Below, piece by piece: positions 1 through 8,242 of a stretch of DNA of 64,000 nucleotides. Under the pieces are notes generated by a model. That model was not told where the DNA came from, did no database searches, and was given only the letters and a program-made list of their open reading frames with translations. The translations under genes were made by a program, and so were the position numbers. Source of the stretch: Korobacter sp963703075 (GTDB taxonomy: Bacteria; Acidobacteriota; Terriglobia; Terriglobales; Acidobacteriaceae); contig OY969786.1 in NCBI GenBank assembly GCA_963703075.1, positions 2,728,001 through 2,792,000 on the forward strand, given 5' to 3'. Numbering within the stretch: position 1 is the first letter of the stretch; the number at the start of each line of letters is the position of its first letter.

Positions 1-1
1 T

Positions 2-265
2 CGCGAAGCGATCCTGGTTCCCGAGAAGACAAGAACCATTCGCGAGGCGCTGGCGGCGGGCACGTCGCAATACGGCATGCAGACCTTCGATCAGTCGCTC
101 TACGAGCTTTTCTCGCAGGGCCTGATCACCTACGACACGGCGCTGGAGAATGCTTCGAATGCCGACGATTTCAAGCTGCGAGTGCAGGGTATTTCGGGAG
201 GCGCAGAAGCCGCGCGCGAAGAAATGCAGGCGCAAGCGTTGAATGGATTCCAGAGCCGGCGATAA
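2..265 (+). CDS. pilT: Type IV pilus retraction ATPase PilT, C-terminal fragment
   Basis: Only the last 87 codons lie in the window; the gene enters from the left edge in frame 2 and ends at TAA 263-265. The visible stretch includes SQYGMQTFDQSLYELFSQG and GLITYDTALENASN, typical of the C-terminal arm of PilT/PilU ATPases, which power pilus retraction and twitching motility at the inner membrane. The Walker boxes lie outside the window, so PilT and a PilT-like paralogue cannot be separated. The next gene starts 92 bases downstream with no obvious terminator between. Confidence 0.85.
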   Translation, partial: REAILVPEKTRTIREALAAGTSQYGMQTFDQSLYELFSQGLITYDTALENASNADDFKLRVQGISGGAEAAREEMQAQALNGFQSRR

Positions 266-357
266 ACAATTTGTGTCCTCAGAGGCGCACGGCGGTGCGC
301 CTTCACTTTGCGCTGTTCTCTTCGCTTTTTGTACGCCCTTCAGCTACACTACCCGCA

Positions 358-921
358 ATGGCTTTCAAGCGCGCAGCCCGGAAGGATTACACCGAGGAGT
401 CGCTCTATGAGTACGCGGTGGGGGCACTGGGGCGGCGGATGCGCTCGGTGGCGGAGTTGAAGCGGTTGATGCGTCCGCGGGTGTCGCACCAGGACGATGG
501 CGACAAGCTCGTCGAGGCGGTGGTCGAGCGGCTGAAACAGCAGAAGTACCTCAACGATGCCCGTTATGCCGAAACCTATTCGAACTACCGCAAGGAAAAC
601 GAAAAGTTCGGCAAGCTCCGGGTGATGAACGATCTGAGATCGCGCGGGGTGCACGGCGACGTGATCAACACGGCGGTGGCTACGGCCTATGGAGACACCG
701 ACGAAGTGGAATTGGCACGAAAATTTCTCGACCGCAAACGGGTGAAGCATCCCGAGGGCCCCAAGGATTACGCGCGGGTGGTTCGCACGTTGCTGCGCGC
801 GGGGTTCAGCAGCCGCAGCGCCTTTCGGGTGTTGAACCAATGGAAGGTCGAACCAGAGGTGCTCTCGGCCCTGGAAGCTGAAATCGCAGAGATGCCAACT
901 GAACCGCCGGAGAACGAATGA
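358..921 (+). CDS. recX: Regulatory protein RecX
   Basis: The 187-residue product looks like RecX, the cytoplasmic protein that binds RecA filaments and limits recombinase activity. It has the small, charged, all-helical composition of the family, with recurrent three-helix units. Characteristic segments are ALGRRMRSVAELKRLM near the N-terminus, YLNDARYAETYSNYR in the middle and VVRTLLRAGFS near the end. An in-frame extension to 271 exists, but ATG 358 gives the normal family N-terminus. The stop overlaps the next start in an ATGA arrangement (918-921), suggesting translational coupling with the DNA glycosylase: two DNA-repair functions in one transcript. Confidence 0.88.
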   Translation: MAFKRAARKDYTEESLYEYAVGALGRRMRSVAELKRLMRPRVSHQDDGDKLVEAVVERLKQQKYLNDARYAETYSNYRKENEKFGKLRVMNDLRSRGVHGDVINTAVATAYGDTDEVELARKFLDRKRVKHPEGPKDYARVVRTLLRAGFSSRSAFRVLNQWKVEPEVLSALEAEIAEMPTEPPENE

Positions 922-1691
922 AGGACCGTCATGCGGTGGCCTACGCCCATCTTTCCAAGGCGGACAAGCGGCTTGCGAAGCTGATCAAGCAATGTCCGCC
1001 GTGCGCCATTAAGCCGAATTACCTGCAGAATGTTTTTGAGGCGCTGATGGAATCGATTGTGTATCAGCAACTCTCGGGGAAGGCGGCGGCGACGATCCTG
1101 AACCGGGTGAAGGCACTCTTTTGTCCGCCGGACACGCCGACGGTGGACACGCGCCATGGTAAGGCGCTTCCCTTCCCGACGCCCGAGCAATTGCTGTCGG
1201 CGCCGGATGAATTGCTGCGCTCGGCTGGACTTTCGGGCAACAAAACGAAAGCGGTGAAAGATCTCGCGGCGAAGACGATCGACGGCACGGTGCCGGATGT
1301 GAAGGCGATCCGCAAGATGAGCGATGACGACATCATCGCGCACCTCACGCAGGTGCGGGGGATCGGGCGCTGGACGGTGGAGATGATCCTGCTGTTCAAC
1401 CTCTATCGTCCGGATGTATGGCCGGTGGATGATCTCGGGGTGCGCAAGGGCTACATGAAGCTGCAAGGCCTGGACGAGATGCCGAAGCCGAAGGAGCTGA
1501 TGGCGCTGGGCGAGATTTACAAGCCGCATCGCAGCGTGGCGGCGTGGTATATGTGGCGGGCAATCGAGCAGATCAAGGACAAGCCGAAGGCGAAAGCCGT
1601 GGCAAAGAAGAAAAGCGGGAAGAAGAAAGCCGGGGCGAAGAAGGCGAGCGGGAAGCGGGCCGTCCGCCGTCCGCCGTCCGAGGTCCGGTAA
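918..1691 (+). CDS. DNA-3-methyladenine glycosylase II (HhH-GPD family) with Lys-rich tail
   Basis: A 257-residue base-excision repair glycosylase of the AlkA type that removes alkylated bases from DNA. The helix-hairpin-helix is visible as LTQVRGIGRWTVEMILLF, followed by the Gly/Pro...Asp segment WPVDDLGVRKGY carrying the expected catalytic Asp. The N-terminal part has the family phrase ALMESIVYQQLSGKAA. There is no four-Cys iron-sulfur loop, which argues against MutY/Nth. The final ~40 residues are an Ala/Lys/Gly-rich basic tail resembling histone H1, not part of the usual AlkA core, and may add nonspecific DNA affinity. The start overlaps the recX stop by 4 bases. Confidence 0.86.
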   Translation: MKDRHAVAYAHLSKADKRLAKLIKQCPPCAIKPNYLQNVFEALMESIVYQQLSGKAAATILNRVKALFCPPDTPTVDTRHGKALPFPTPEQLLSAPDELLRSAGLSGNKTKAVKDLAAKTIDGTVPDVKAIRKMSDDDIIAHLTQVRGIGRWTVEMILLFNLYRPDVWPVDDLGVRKGYMKLQGLDEMPKPKELMALGEIYKPHRSVAAWYMWRAIEQIKDKPKAKAVAKKKSGKKKAGAKKASGKRAVRRPPSEVR

Positions 1692-1784
1692 ACCAGAACG
1701 GCTTGGGCTTTACCCGATGGCAGTCGGCGGAAAGCGGACGGCGTCTCCACCCTGCTAAAATTGTGGGTTCTACCCACCAATCGC

Positions 1785-4694
1785 ATGCTTACAGGCTCAC
1801 AGGTACGCCGACGTTTTCTCGACTTCTTCATCTCCAAGGGACATAAAGAGGTTCACTCCTCCTCGCTCGTGCCGGCGAATGATCCGACGCTGCTCTTCAC
1901 CAACGCCGGCATGAACCAGTTCAAGGACGTATTTCTCGGACTGGAGAAGCGGGATTACAACCGCGCGACCAGTTCGCAGAAGTGCGTGCGAGCGGGCGGC
2001 AAGCACAACGATCTCGAGAATGTCGGGTTCACCAACCGCCACCACACGTTTTTCGAGATGCTCGGCAATTTCAGCTTTGGCGATTACTTCAAAAAGGACG
2101 CGATTGCCTACGCGTGGGAGCTCGTCACTTCGCCGCAGTGGTTCGGCATGGACAAGGGCAAGCTGTACGCGACCATTTTCAAAGGCGAGAACGGCGTGCC
2201 GCGCGACGACGAAGCCTACCAACACTGGCTCGATGTAGGCGTGCCGAAAGACCGCATCTTCGAAATGGGGATGAAGGACAACTTCTGGGCGATGGGCGAC
2301 ACCGGGCCCTGCGGTCCGTGCAGCGAGATCCATTACGACATGGGAGTGGCTTCGTCGGACAAGCTACGGCCGGAGTGCGCGGCGGGCGAATGCAAATTTC
2401 CCTGCGAGTGCGGGCGCTACGTGGAGATCTGGAACCTGGTGTTCATGCAGTTCGACCGCGACGCCGGCGGCACGCTGAATCCGCTGCCGAAACCTTCCAT
2501 CGATACCGGTGCGGGACTCGAACGGGTGACGGCGGTGATGCAGGGAGTGGTTTCGAATTATGACACCGACCTGTTCACGCCACTGATCAAGCGGGCGGCG
2601 AAGTTGACGGATGTAGACGAGAAGAAGGAAGAAGAGAAAGAGACGCAGTCGAAGAGCGCGGCTTCGTTGCGGGTGATTGCCGACCACTCACGGGCAGCGA
2701 CCTTCCTGATCAGCGATGGAGTGATTCCCGCGAACGAGGGGCGCGGCTACGTGCTGCGCAAGATCATCCGGCGTGCGATCCGCCATGGACGTTTGCTGGG
2801 GCAGAACAAACCGTTCCTGCACGACATGGTGTATGCGGTGCGCGATCTGATGCAGGATGCGTATCCGGAATTGAAAGACACCACGGACCGGGTGGCGAAG
2901 ACGGTACTGGCGGAAGAGACCCGGTTCGCGAACACGCTGGATATTGGGCTGAAAAAGCTGGATGAACTTGTTGCAGAATCCCGAAGGAAGCATGTGCAAC
3001 CGATCGCCCAGATCATGTCTGAAATTGATGTGAATGTACTCGGTGGAAGATTGAATCGGGCTTTTCAGACATTTGTGGCCGACGGATCTCGTACCGGTCC
3101 CACTCGTAAAGACTTCGAAAGGGCGATAGGCGAGCACGCCGCTAAAGCGATTTTGGATCGAGTGGAATACCTTCTTGACTCCAAGATCATCCTGGACGGA
3201 CGTGAGGCGTTTAAGCTCTATGACACGTTTGGCCTCCCTCTCGACTTCATCGTGGATGCGGCGCGGGATCAAGGGATCGATTTCGACCAGGCGGGATTCG
3301 ACCATGCAATGGAGGCGCAACGCGAGACGGCGCGGGCATCGTGGAAGGGCGGCTCGAAAGCTTCCGCTTCGCCAGCCTATCGCGATCTGCCGAAGACCAT
3401 CTTTGAGGGCTATCGACAGACCCAGTCGCGCGATTCCGAAGTGCTGGCCATCGTTCATGACGGAGCGGGCGTCCGCGAGTTGCGTGCGGGAGAAAAAGGC
3501 GAACTCGTCCTCGACCACACACCGTTTTATTCCGAATCCGGCGGCCAGATCGGCGACACGGGCTGGCTCTACGACTCGACGGGCAACGTCCTCGTCGCGG
3601 AAGTGGAAACCGTGCAGTCGCCGGTACAGGGCGTGCGCGCACACCGGGTGACGGCGCGGCAGAACATCGTGGTGGGTGACAAAGTGAATGCAGTCGTCAA
3701 CGCCGAGGTTCGCCGTTCCACCATGCGCAACCATACCGGGACGCACCTGCTGCATGCGGCTCTGCGCGAGGTGCTGGGCAAGCATGTAAAGCAAGCGGGG
3801 TCGCTGGTGGACCCGGCGAAGCTGAGGTTCGATTTCTCGCACTTCACGGGCGTGGCCGATGAAGAACTGCAGGACATTGAGGACATCGTCAACAAAGAGG
3901 TCTTGAAGAACGATCGCGTGGAAGTGATTGAAGACGTTCCGATCGATGTGGCAGTGAACGAGTACAAGGCGATGGCGTTGTTCGGCGAGAAGTACGGCGA
4001 CCGGGTGCGGGTGATCCGGATCGGCGACTTCTCGACCGAGCTCTGCGGCGGCACGCATACCGGTGCGACGGGCGAGATTGGCCTGATCAAGGTGCTGCAT
4101 GAAGGCAGCGTATCGAGTGGAGTACGGCGAATTGAGGCGGTAACCGGCGAGAACTCGGTGCGTCATTTCCGCAAGGACCACGAACTCGAAGGAGTGGTGT
4201 CGACGATCGTGCGCCCGGCGGAAGGACTGAGTCCGGCGGAGGGGCTGAAGTTTGAGCTGGAGCGGCGCGAAGAGGAGATCAAGAAGCTGCGCAAGGAGCT
4301 GGAGCACGCGCGGATGAAATCGGCGGCGAGCGCGGTGTCGTCGGCGACGGAGAGCGCCCGCGAGGTGAAAGGCGTGAAGGTGCTGGCGACGCGTGCCGAT
4401 AACATCGATCGCAACCAGATGCGCACGCTGGTCGACAACCTGCGCACCAAGCTGGGTTCCGGGGTGGTCGTGCTGGGGTCGGTGCAAGACGGCCGAGTGG
4501 CGCTGATCGTCGGCGTGACCAAGGACCTCACGTCCAAGGTGCAGGCGGGCAAGATTATTGCGCAAGTGGCGAAGCATGTGGGCGGCTCGGGCGGCGGGCG
4601 TCCGGATATGGCGGAAGCGGGCGGAAAAGACCCGGCGGGGTTGGATGCGGCGCTGAACGCGAGCTACGGGGTGGTAGCGAGCCTGCTGGGGTAG
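1785..4694 (+). CDS. alaS: Alanyl-tRNA synthetase with ~75-residue insertion
   Basis: Charges tRNA-Ala with alanine and edits mischarged Ser/Gly. From ATG 1785 it is 969 residues, against about 875 for typical bacterial AlaS. The class II catalytic core begins RRRFLDFFISKGH and includes FTNAGMNQFKDVFLG and RATSSQKCVRAGGKHNDLE. The editing domain carries the zinc ligands NHTGTHLLHAAL and ELCGGTHTGATGEIG. The C-terminal DHHA1-like region is glycine-rich (GGSGGGRPDMAEAGG). A TTG at 1761 is in frame, but ATG 1785 places the family N-terminus correctly. The extra length is mainly an insertion at residues ~395-470 between GLKKLDELV and GREAFKLYDTFGLP, plus a short Lys/Glu-rich loop near residue 290. 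Confidence 0.96.
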   Translation: MLTGSQVRRRFLDFFISKGHKEVHSSSLVPANDPTLLFTNAGMNQFKDVFLGLEKRDYNRATSSQKCVRAGGKHNDLENVGFTNRHHTFFEMLGNFSFGDYFKKDAIAYAWELVTSPQWFGMDKGKLYATIFKGENGVPRDDEAYQHWLDVGVPKDRIFEMGMKDNFWAMGDTGPCGPCSEIHYDMGVASSDKLRPECAAGECKFPCECGRYVEIWNLVFMQFDRDAGGTLNPLPKPSIDTGAGLERVTAVMQGVVSNYDTDLFTPLIKRAAKLTDVDEKKEEEKETQSKSAASLRVIADHSRAATFLISDGVIPANEGRGYVLRKIIRRAIRHGRLLGQNKPFLHDMVYAVRDLMQDAYPELKDTTDRVAKTVLAEETRFANTLDIGLKKLDELVAESRRKHVQPIAQIMSEIDVNVLGGRLNRAFQTFVADGSRTGPTRKDFERAIGEHAAKAILDRVEYLLDSKIILDGREAFKLYDTFGLPLDFIVDAARDQGIDFDQAGFDHAMEAQRETARASWKGGSKASASPAYRDLPKTIFEGYRQTQSRDSEVLAIVHDGAGVRELRAGEKGELVLDHTPFYSESGGQIGDTGWLYDSTGNVLVAEVETVQSPVQGVRAHRVTARQNIVVGDKVNAVVNAEVRRSTMRNHTGTHLLHAALREVLGKHVKQAGSLVDPAKLRFDFSHFTGVADEELQDIEDIVNKEVLKNDRVEVIEDVPIDVAVNEYKAMALFGEKYGDRVRVIRIGDFSTELCGGTHTGATGEIGLIKVLHEGSVSSGVRRIEAVTGENSVRHFRKDHELEGVVSTIVRPAEGLSPAEGLKFELERREEEIKKLRKELEHARMKSAASAVSSATESAREVKGVKVLATRADNIDRNQMRTLVDNLRTKLGSGVVVLGSVQDGRVALIVGVTKDLTSKVQAGKIIAQVAKHVGGSGGGRPDMAEAGGKDPAGLDAALNASYGVVASLLG

Positions 4695-4801
4695 GCGAGC
4701 AGCACCGGATCGCGCATGGGCATCTATGGCTCTATCAGCCCACTCAAGAAACCTTTGCCCAGCAGGCAAGCGAAGGCGAAAACATACGGTAGCTCCACTG
4801 C

Positions 4802-4825
4802 GAATGCGGATCGTTGTCCGCATTC
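4802..4825. repeat. Perfect 9-bp inverted repeat (hairpin) between alaS and the lipoprotein gene
   Basis: The arms GAATGCGGA (4802-4810) and TCCGCATTC (4817-4825) pair perfectly around a 6-base loop. No T-run follows on either strand, so it is not a canonical intrinsic terminator, although it lies 107 bases after the alaS stop and could act as an RNA 3'-end or processing structure. Confidence 0.5.
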
Positions 4826-4903
4826 TCCGGTCGCCATGACAGGTGCGGTAGAGTTTTCGGAAATTTACTGCTCTTGGGCACAGGGTTACGTCATAGGAGA
4901 GTC

Positions 4904-6223
4904 ATGTTGGATCGGCGGCAGATGATGAAAAGCGTGGTCGCAGTTATTTCGGCAAGTGTGCTTTTGGCGATGGCTGGATGTGGCGCCGCCCCGAAGATTA
5001 CTACGGGGTCGGGAGATTTCTCGACCGTGATCTATGTCGGCGACTCGTTGACCGCGGGCTACCAGAATGGTTCGTTGCTGGACACGCAACAGCCGAATGG
5101 CTGGGCAGCACTGGTGGCGAAGCAGGCGAATTACAGCATCACCCTGCCGCTGATCGCGCCGCCGGGAGCGCCGGCAGTGCTGCAATTGGTCAGCGTCGGA
5201 CCGCCGCCGGTAGTTCAGCAGGCGTCGGGCACGACGACCGGGCGGGACAATCCAGACCAGCAGCCGACCGACCTCGCGGTTCCCGGGCACACGCTCTACG
5301 ACCTGCTGTATACGGGGCCAACGCTGGTGCCGACGACGGAGGAAGAAATCATCACCGACCTGGTGCTCGGGTTTCCGCTCGGAAATGTGAACCCGCAATC
5401 CGAAGAAGCGGTTGCGCTGAAGCCGACTACGTTGTTCGTGTGGATCGGCAACAACGATGCCCTGGTCGCGGACGAGACGGGGATGCCCAGTTCGATGACG
5501 ACGACAGCCAACTTCACCACGAACTTCACCCTCCTGATGCAGGGGCTTCACGCACAAACGGCGGCGACCTTGATCGTTGCCAACATTCCGGATGTGACCC
5601 AGGTGCCGTACCTGACGCCGGCGGCGACGGTGATTGCCGAAGCGGCGACGCAATCCGGATTACAGCCGGCGCAGATCAGCGCCATTTTAGGCATTGCGCC
5701 CGGTGACTTGGTGAACGCGACTGGGCAAGCCGAAGTACAAGCGGATTTGCAAAAGCTTGCGGGCCACCAGCCGACTACTCCGCTCGACGATGCCGGAGTG
5801 CTCACGGCGGCGGAGGTGACCCAGGTACAGGCGCAGGTGAATGCCTATAACAACGTGATTGCGACGCAGACGGCGGCGGTGAATGGGATCCTCGTCGATA
5901 TTCATGGGCTGTTTGCCTCGCTGCAGGCAGGAACCACCATCAACGGCTATACCGCGACGCCAACATTCCTCGGAGGATTGTTCGGGCTGGACGGCATTCA
6001 TCCCACGAACACGGGGTATGCGCTGGTCGCGAATGCATTCATCGACGCAATCAATGCAAAACTCACGAACGCAATTCCTGACGTGGATGTTTCCACGGTA
6101 GCGGCGAGCGATCCGCTGTTCGGGCCGAACATCCAGCCCACAGCGGCCAAGTCGAAGGTTGGGCACATTCCGTTGAGCGCAGCCAAGCGTACCGATCTGC
6201 TGATCCAGCCGCACCGTCGCTAA
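4904..6223 (+). CDS. SGNH/GDSL-family lipolytic lipoprotein
   Basis: A 439-residue predicted lipoprotein of the SGNH hydrolase superfamily (esterase/lipase, exact substrate unknown). The N-terminus has a hydrophobic signal followed by a lipobox-like LLAMAGC, so the mature protein should be anchored through Cys outside the inner membrane. Block I is IYVGDSLTAGY with the nucleophile Ser, block III is WIGNNDAL (Asn), and block V is DGIHPTNTGY (catalytic Asp/His). The start at ATG 4904 follows AGGAGA at 4895-4900 with rather short spacing; ATG 4922 is an alternative. A long Ala/Thr/Gln-rich middle section separates blocks III and V. Confidence 0.82.
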   Translation: MLDRRQMMKSVVAVISASVLLAMAGCGAAPKITTGSGDFSTVIYVGDSLTAGYQNGSLLDTQQPNGWAALVAKQANYSITLPLIAPPGAPAVLQLVSVGPPPVVQQASGTTTGRDNPDQQPTDLAVPGHTLYDLLYTGPTLVPTTEEEIITDLVLGFPLGNVNPQSEEAVALKPTTLFVWIGNNDALVADETGMPSSMTTTANFTTNFTLLMQGLHAQTAATLIVANIPDVTQVPYLTPAATVIAEAATQSGLQPAQISAILGIAPGDLVNATGQAEVQADLQKLAGHQPTTPLDDAGVLTAAEVTQVQAQVNAYNNVIATQTAAVNGILVDIHGLFASLQAGTTINGYTATPTFLGGLFGLDGIHPTNTGYALVANAFIDAINAKLTNAIPDVDVSTVAASDPLFGPNIQPTAAKSKVGHIPLSAAKRTDLLIQPHRR

Positions 6224-6244
6224 GAAGCTGCGCCGACAACGCAG

Positions 6245-6673
6245 TCAGTTGGAGAGCGAGAAAGCCTGCTGAATGATGGTGATCTCCGGCTGCGGGCGAT
6301 CGAGGTAGACGGTGACGATATCGAATCGAGTGGGAGTATTTTCGGGAAGCTGCCGCAGATAATGCCGCGCCACGCGGCGAAGGTCATGACGCTTTTCTTC
6401 GTTGACGGCGGCTTCGGCAGAGGCGACCTCGCGCGTGGTGCGGGTTTTGACCTCGATAAAGCAGAGAACCTGTTCATTCCAGCCAACTAGATCAAGCTCG
6501 CTCTTGTGCCAGGGGGTGCGGAAGTTGCGCGCCACGATGACGTACTTGTGCTTGCGCAGGAAGAAGTAGGCGAGTTCTTCGCCGCGGCGCCCGGTACGTA
6601 AATGCTCGGCCTCATTCGGTGCGGGAAGGATGGCGTCGAGGAACCGGAGGATGGTCTGGACGACGAGGCGCAT
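6245..6673 (-). CDS. yraN: UPF0102 family protein YraN
   Basis: A member of the widely conserved YraN family, which has a restriction-endonuclease-like fold and no firmly established role. Diagnostic segments are GRRGEELAYFFLRKHKY, NFRTPWHKSELDLVGW and CFIEVKTRT, the last two containing the nuclease-like E/D...EVK residues. The chosen start gives 142 residues, with ~20 residues before the conserved core; longer in-frame starts reach 6775 but add a Cys/His-rich leader unlike the family. It converges with the lipoprotein gene (stops 21 bases apart) and is transcribed away from the phosphatase gene on the plus strand. Confidence 0.85.
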   Translation of the reverse strand: MRLVVQTILRFLDAILPAPNEAEHLRTGRRGEELAYFFLRKHKYVIVARNFRTPWHKSELDLVGWNEQVLCFIEVKTRTTREVASAEAAVNEEKRHDLRRVARHYLRQLPENTPTRFDIVTVYLDRPQPEITIIQQAFSLSN

Positions 6674-6776
6674 GGGCAAGCGTAGCGGGAATGGACGGCG
6701 CGGGATGTGACGCATGCACGTGTGGGATGTGCGCACGTAGCCCATGCACGTCGCCCATGTAAGATACTCGGACACT

Positions 6777-6789
6777 GGAGGCGGCTATT
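6777..6789 (+). promoter_or_regulatory. Shine-Dalgarno GGAGG plus non-standard ATT initiation codon
   Basis: GGAGG (6777-6781), a 5-base spacer and ATT (6787-6789) lie just upstream of the PP2C phosphatase reading frame. No ATG, GTG or TTG lies in frame between the upstream stop at 6760 and GTG 6874. AUU is a known rare initiator, for example in infC, and usually lowers or autoregulates translation. Confidence 0.55.
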
Positions 6790-7941
6790 CCGAAATCTGG
6801 TAAATCGTTAACCATCCGGCAGCAGTTCTGGGCGTCTGTAAGCCTGAGCGCGCGCCTGATTTTTTATTCTGGCGTGTTCTCGCTGTTCGCGTGTATGGGC
6901 TTCCTCACGCTGATGATGAACCCAGTCCGGCTGCGGTTCTGGCAGATCGTAATTTCGGTCGTGCTTTCCGGAGGATTCGCCATCCTCTATGCAATCGCCG
7001 CCGTGAAACGGTGGTTCTATCTCTTCGCGGTGATCTCGACTGTGGAGGCGGGGGCGTTCGCAGTGGTGGGGGCGGCGTACGGGAAGAGCGAACTGCTGAC
7101 AGCACCGAACTCACCGCTTCGTCTCCAACTCATCGAGCTGGGAATGGGCGGGATCCTGATGTTGATCGCGGGATATGGACTATTTATTACGTTTTTCCAA
7201 CGGGAGGGAGCGCGGTACTTCAAAGCGCATACGGAGATTGCGTTGGCGCAGGAGATTCATCGCGCGCTGGTGCCGAAGATCGAACGAACCATTGGCCGAT
7301 TTTCGATCTTCGGAGCGTCCCTGCCGAGCGGAGAAGTGGGAGGCGACCTGGTGGACCTGGTCGTCAATCCGGATGGCGGATGCTGGACAGCGTACGTGGC
7401 CGACGTTTCGGGCCATGGGGTTTCGGCCGGGGTGCTGATGGCGATGTTCAAGACGGCGGTGCGGACAAGGGTGGTTGCGGATAGCTCGTCAGACGCGTTG
7501 CTGAACGAAGTGCATCGCGCCCTCTATCCGCTGAAGACGGCAAACCTGTTTGTCACCGCCGGGGTATTGCATTGCAACACTGATGGCAAGTTGAACCTCT
7601 CCATGGCGGGACATCCACCGCTGCTGCATTTTCGGCGGACGACGGGCACGGTGGAGGAGCACCCGGCGGAGGACCTGCCGCTGGGTATTTTGCCGGAACA
7701 AACCTTTCAGACCTGCGAGATCGTTGCTGAAAGCGGCGATGTCCTGGCTATCCTCACCGACGGAATGACGGAAGTGTTCGACAGCAAAAAGAACGAGCTT
7801 GGACTCGAACCGCTGAAGACAGCCCTCGCGGCGGATGCCACGCGCCCGCTTCCGGAAGTCTTTGAGGCGATGCGGAGTGTCGCCCTCAAGTTCGGCAAGC
7901 AGGACGACGATCAGACCCTGCTGCTGATCCGTGCTGCTTAG
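6787..7941 (+). CDS. Membrane-anchored PP2C-type (RsbU/SpoIIE-like) serine phosphatase, probable AUU start
   Basis: The C-terminal ~240 residues form a PP2C/SpoIIE phosphatase domain: GEVGGDLVDLV and YVADVSGHGVSAG with metal-binding Asp residues, AGHPPLLHFR, and AILTDGMTEVF. Such enzymes dephosphorylate STAS anti-sigma antagonists in partner-switching pathways. About four hydrophobic segments precede it. The shortest standard start, GTG 6874, has no ribosome-binding site and cuts into the first membrane helix. Coding potential continues upstream without any ATG/GTG/TTG, to an ATT at 6787 exactly 5 bases after GGAGG (6777-6781). That gives 384 residues starting (M)PKSGKSLTIRQQF. A STAS protein lies at 15.6 kb, but partnership is unproven. 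Confidence 0.78.
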   Translation: MPKSGKSLTIRQQFWASVSLSARLIFYSGVFSLFACMGFLTLMMNPVRLRFWQIVISVVLSGGFAILYAIAAVKRWFYLFAVISTVEAGAFAVVGAAYGKSELLTAPNSPLRLQLIELGMGGILMLIAGYGLFITFFQREGARYFKAHTEIALAQEIHRALVPKIERTIGRFSIFGASLPSGEVGGDLVDLVVNPDGGCWTAYVADVSGHGVSAGVLMAMFKTAVRTRVVADSSSDALLNEVHRALYPLKTANLFVTAGVLHCNTDGKLNLSMAGHPPLLHFRRTTGTVEEHPAEDLPLGILPEQTFQTCEIVAESGDVLAILTDGMTEVFDSKKNELGLEPLKTALAADATRPLPEVFEAMRSVALKFGKQDDDQTLLLIRAA

Positions 7942-8087
7942 CCGGCACGCTTGAAATACTGCACCGCGCGCTCATGCTTCTCTGCGGCTGCGCGGGTGGT
8001 GAACGTACCCAGGTTTTTGCGCTTACCTTTTGCGTCTTTCTTCTTCGAGTAGAGACGGTACTGTCCGGATGAGAGTTTGCGAATCAT
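7938..8087 (-). CDS. Small basic conserved hypothetical protein (49 aa)
   Basis: A 49-residue Lys/Arg-rich protein from ATG 8087 to TAA 7938. The sequence starts MIRKLSSGQYRLYSKKKD, continues KGKRKNLGTFTTRAAAEKHE and ends RAVQYFKRAG. This matches my recollection of a short protein family found in many soil bacteria, with a DNA-binding-like KxRNLGxFxTRxxAExHE pattern; the function is unknown. The stop overlaps the phosphatase stop by 3 bases (convergent). Clean protein-like composition and conserved motif pattern support it as a real gene. Confidence 0.7.
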   Translation of the reverse strand: MIRKLSSGQYRLYSKKKDAKGKRKNLGTFTTRAAAEKHERAVQYFKRAG

Positions 8088-8164
8088 GCGGAATTAGATA
8101 GCACCTTGGCCCCGGGACGATGCCTCTCTGTCGGAACGAACATGGCAGGCGGCGAGAGCTGCTG

Positions 8165-8196
8165 AAAAAAGAAGCGCAGCGGTGGGGCTGCGCTTC
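8165..8196 (-). terminator. Rho-independent terminator after the aminotransferase gene
   Basis: A perfect 10-bp stem GAAGCGCAGC (8171-8180) / GCTGCGCTTC (8187-8196) with a 6-base loop. Read on the minus strand it is followed by six Ts (8165-8170). It sits 46 bases downstream of the aminotransferase stop, in the right orientation. Confidence 0.88.
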
Positions 8197-8242
8197 AAGT
8201 GGGTGCAGTATGCGTATTCCGGGAAGAATACGCGAGAAAAAA

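Noticed and set aside
2688..4823. Long open frame (~700 codons) on the minus strand opposite alaS
   Set aside because: It is an antisense shadow of alaS caused by high GC codon bias. The translation is Arg/His/Leu-rich with no domain, and alaS is certain.
4716..4925. Short plus-strand frame between alaS and the lipoprotein gene
   Set aside because: No ribosome-binding site or motif, and it overlaps the lipoprotein start.
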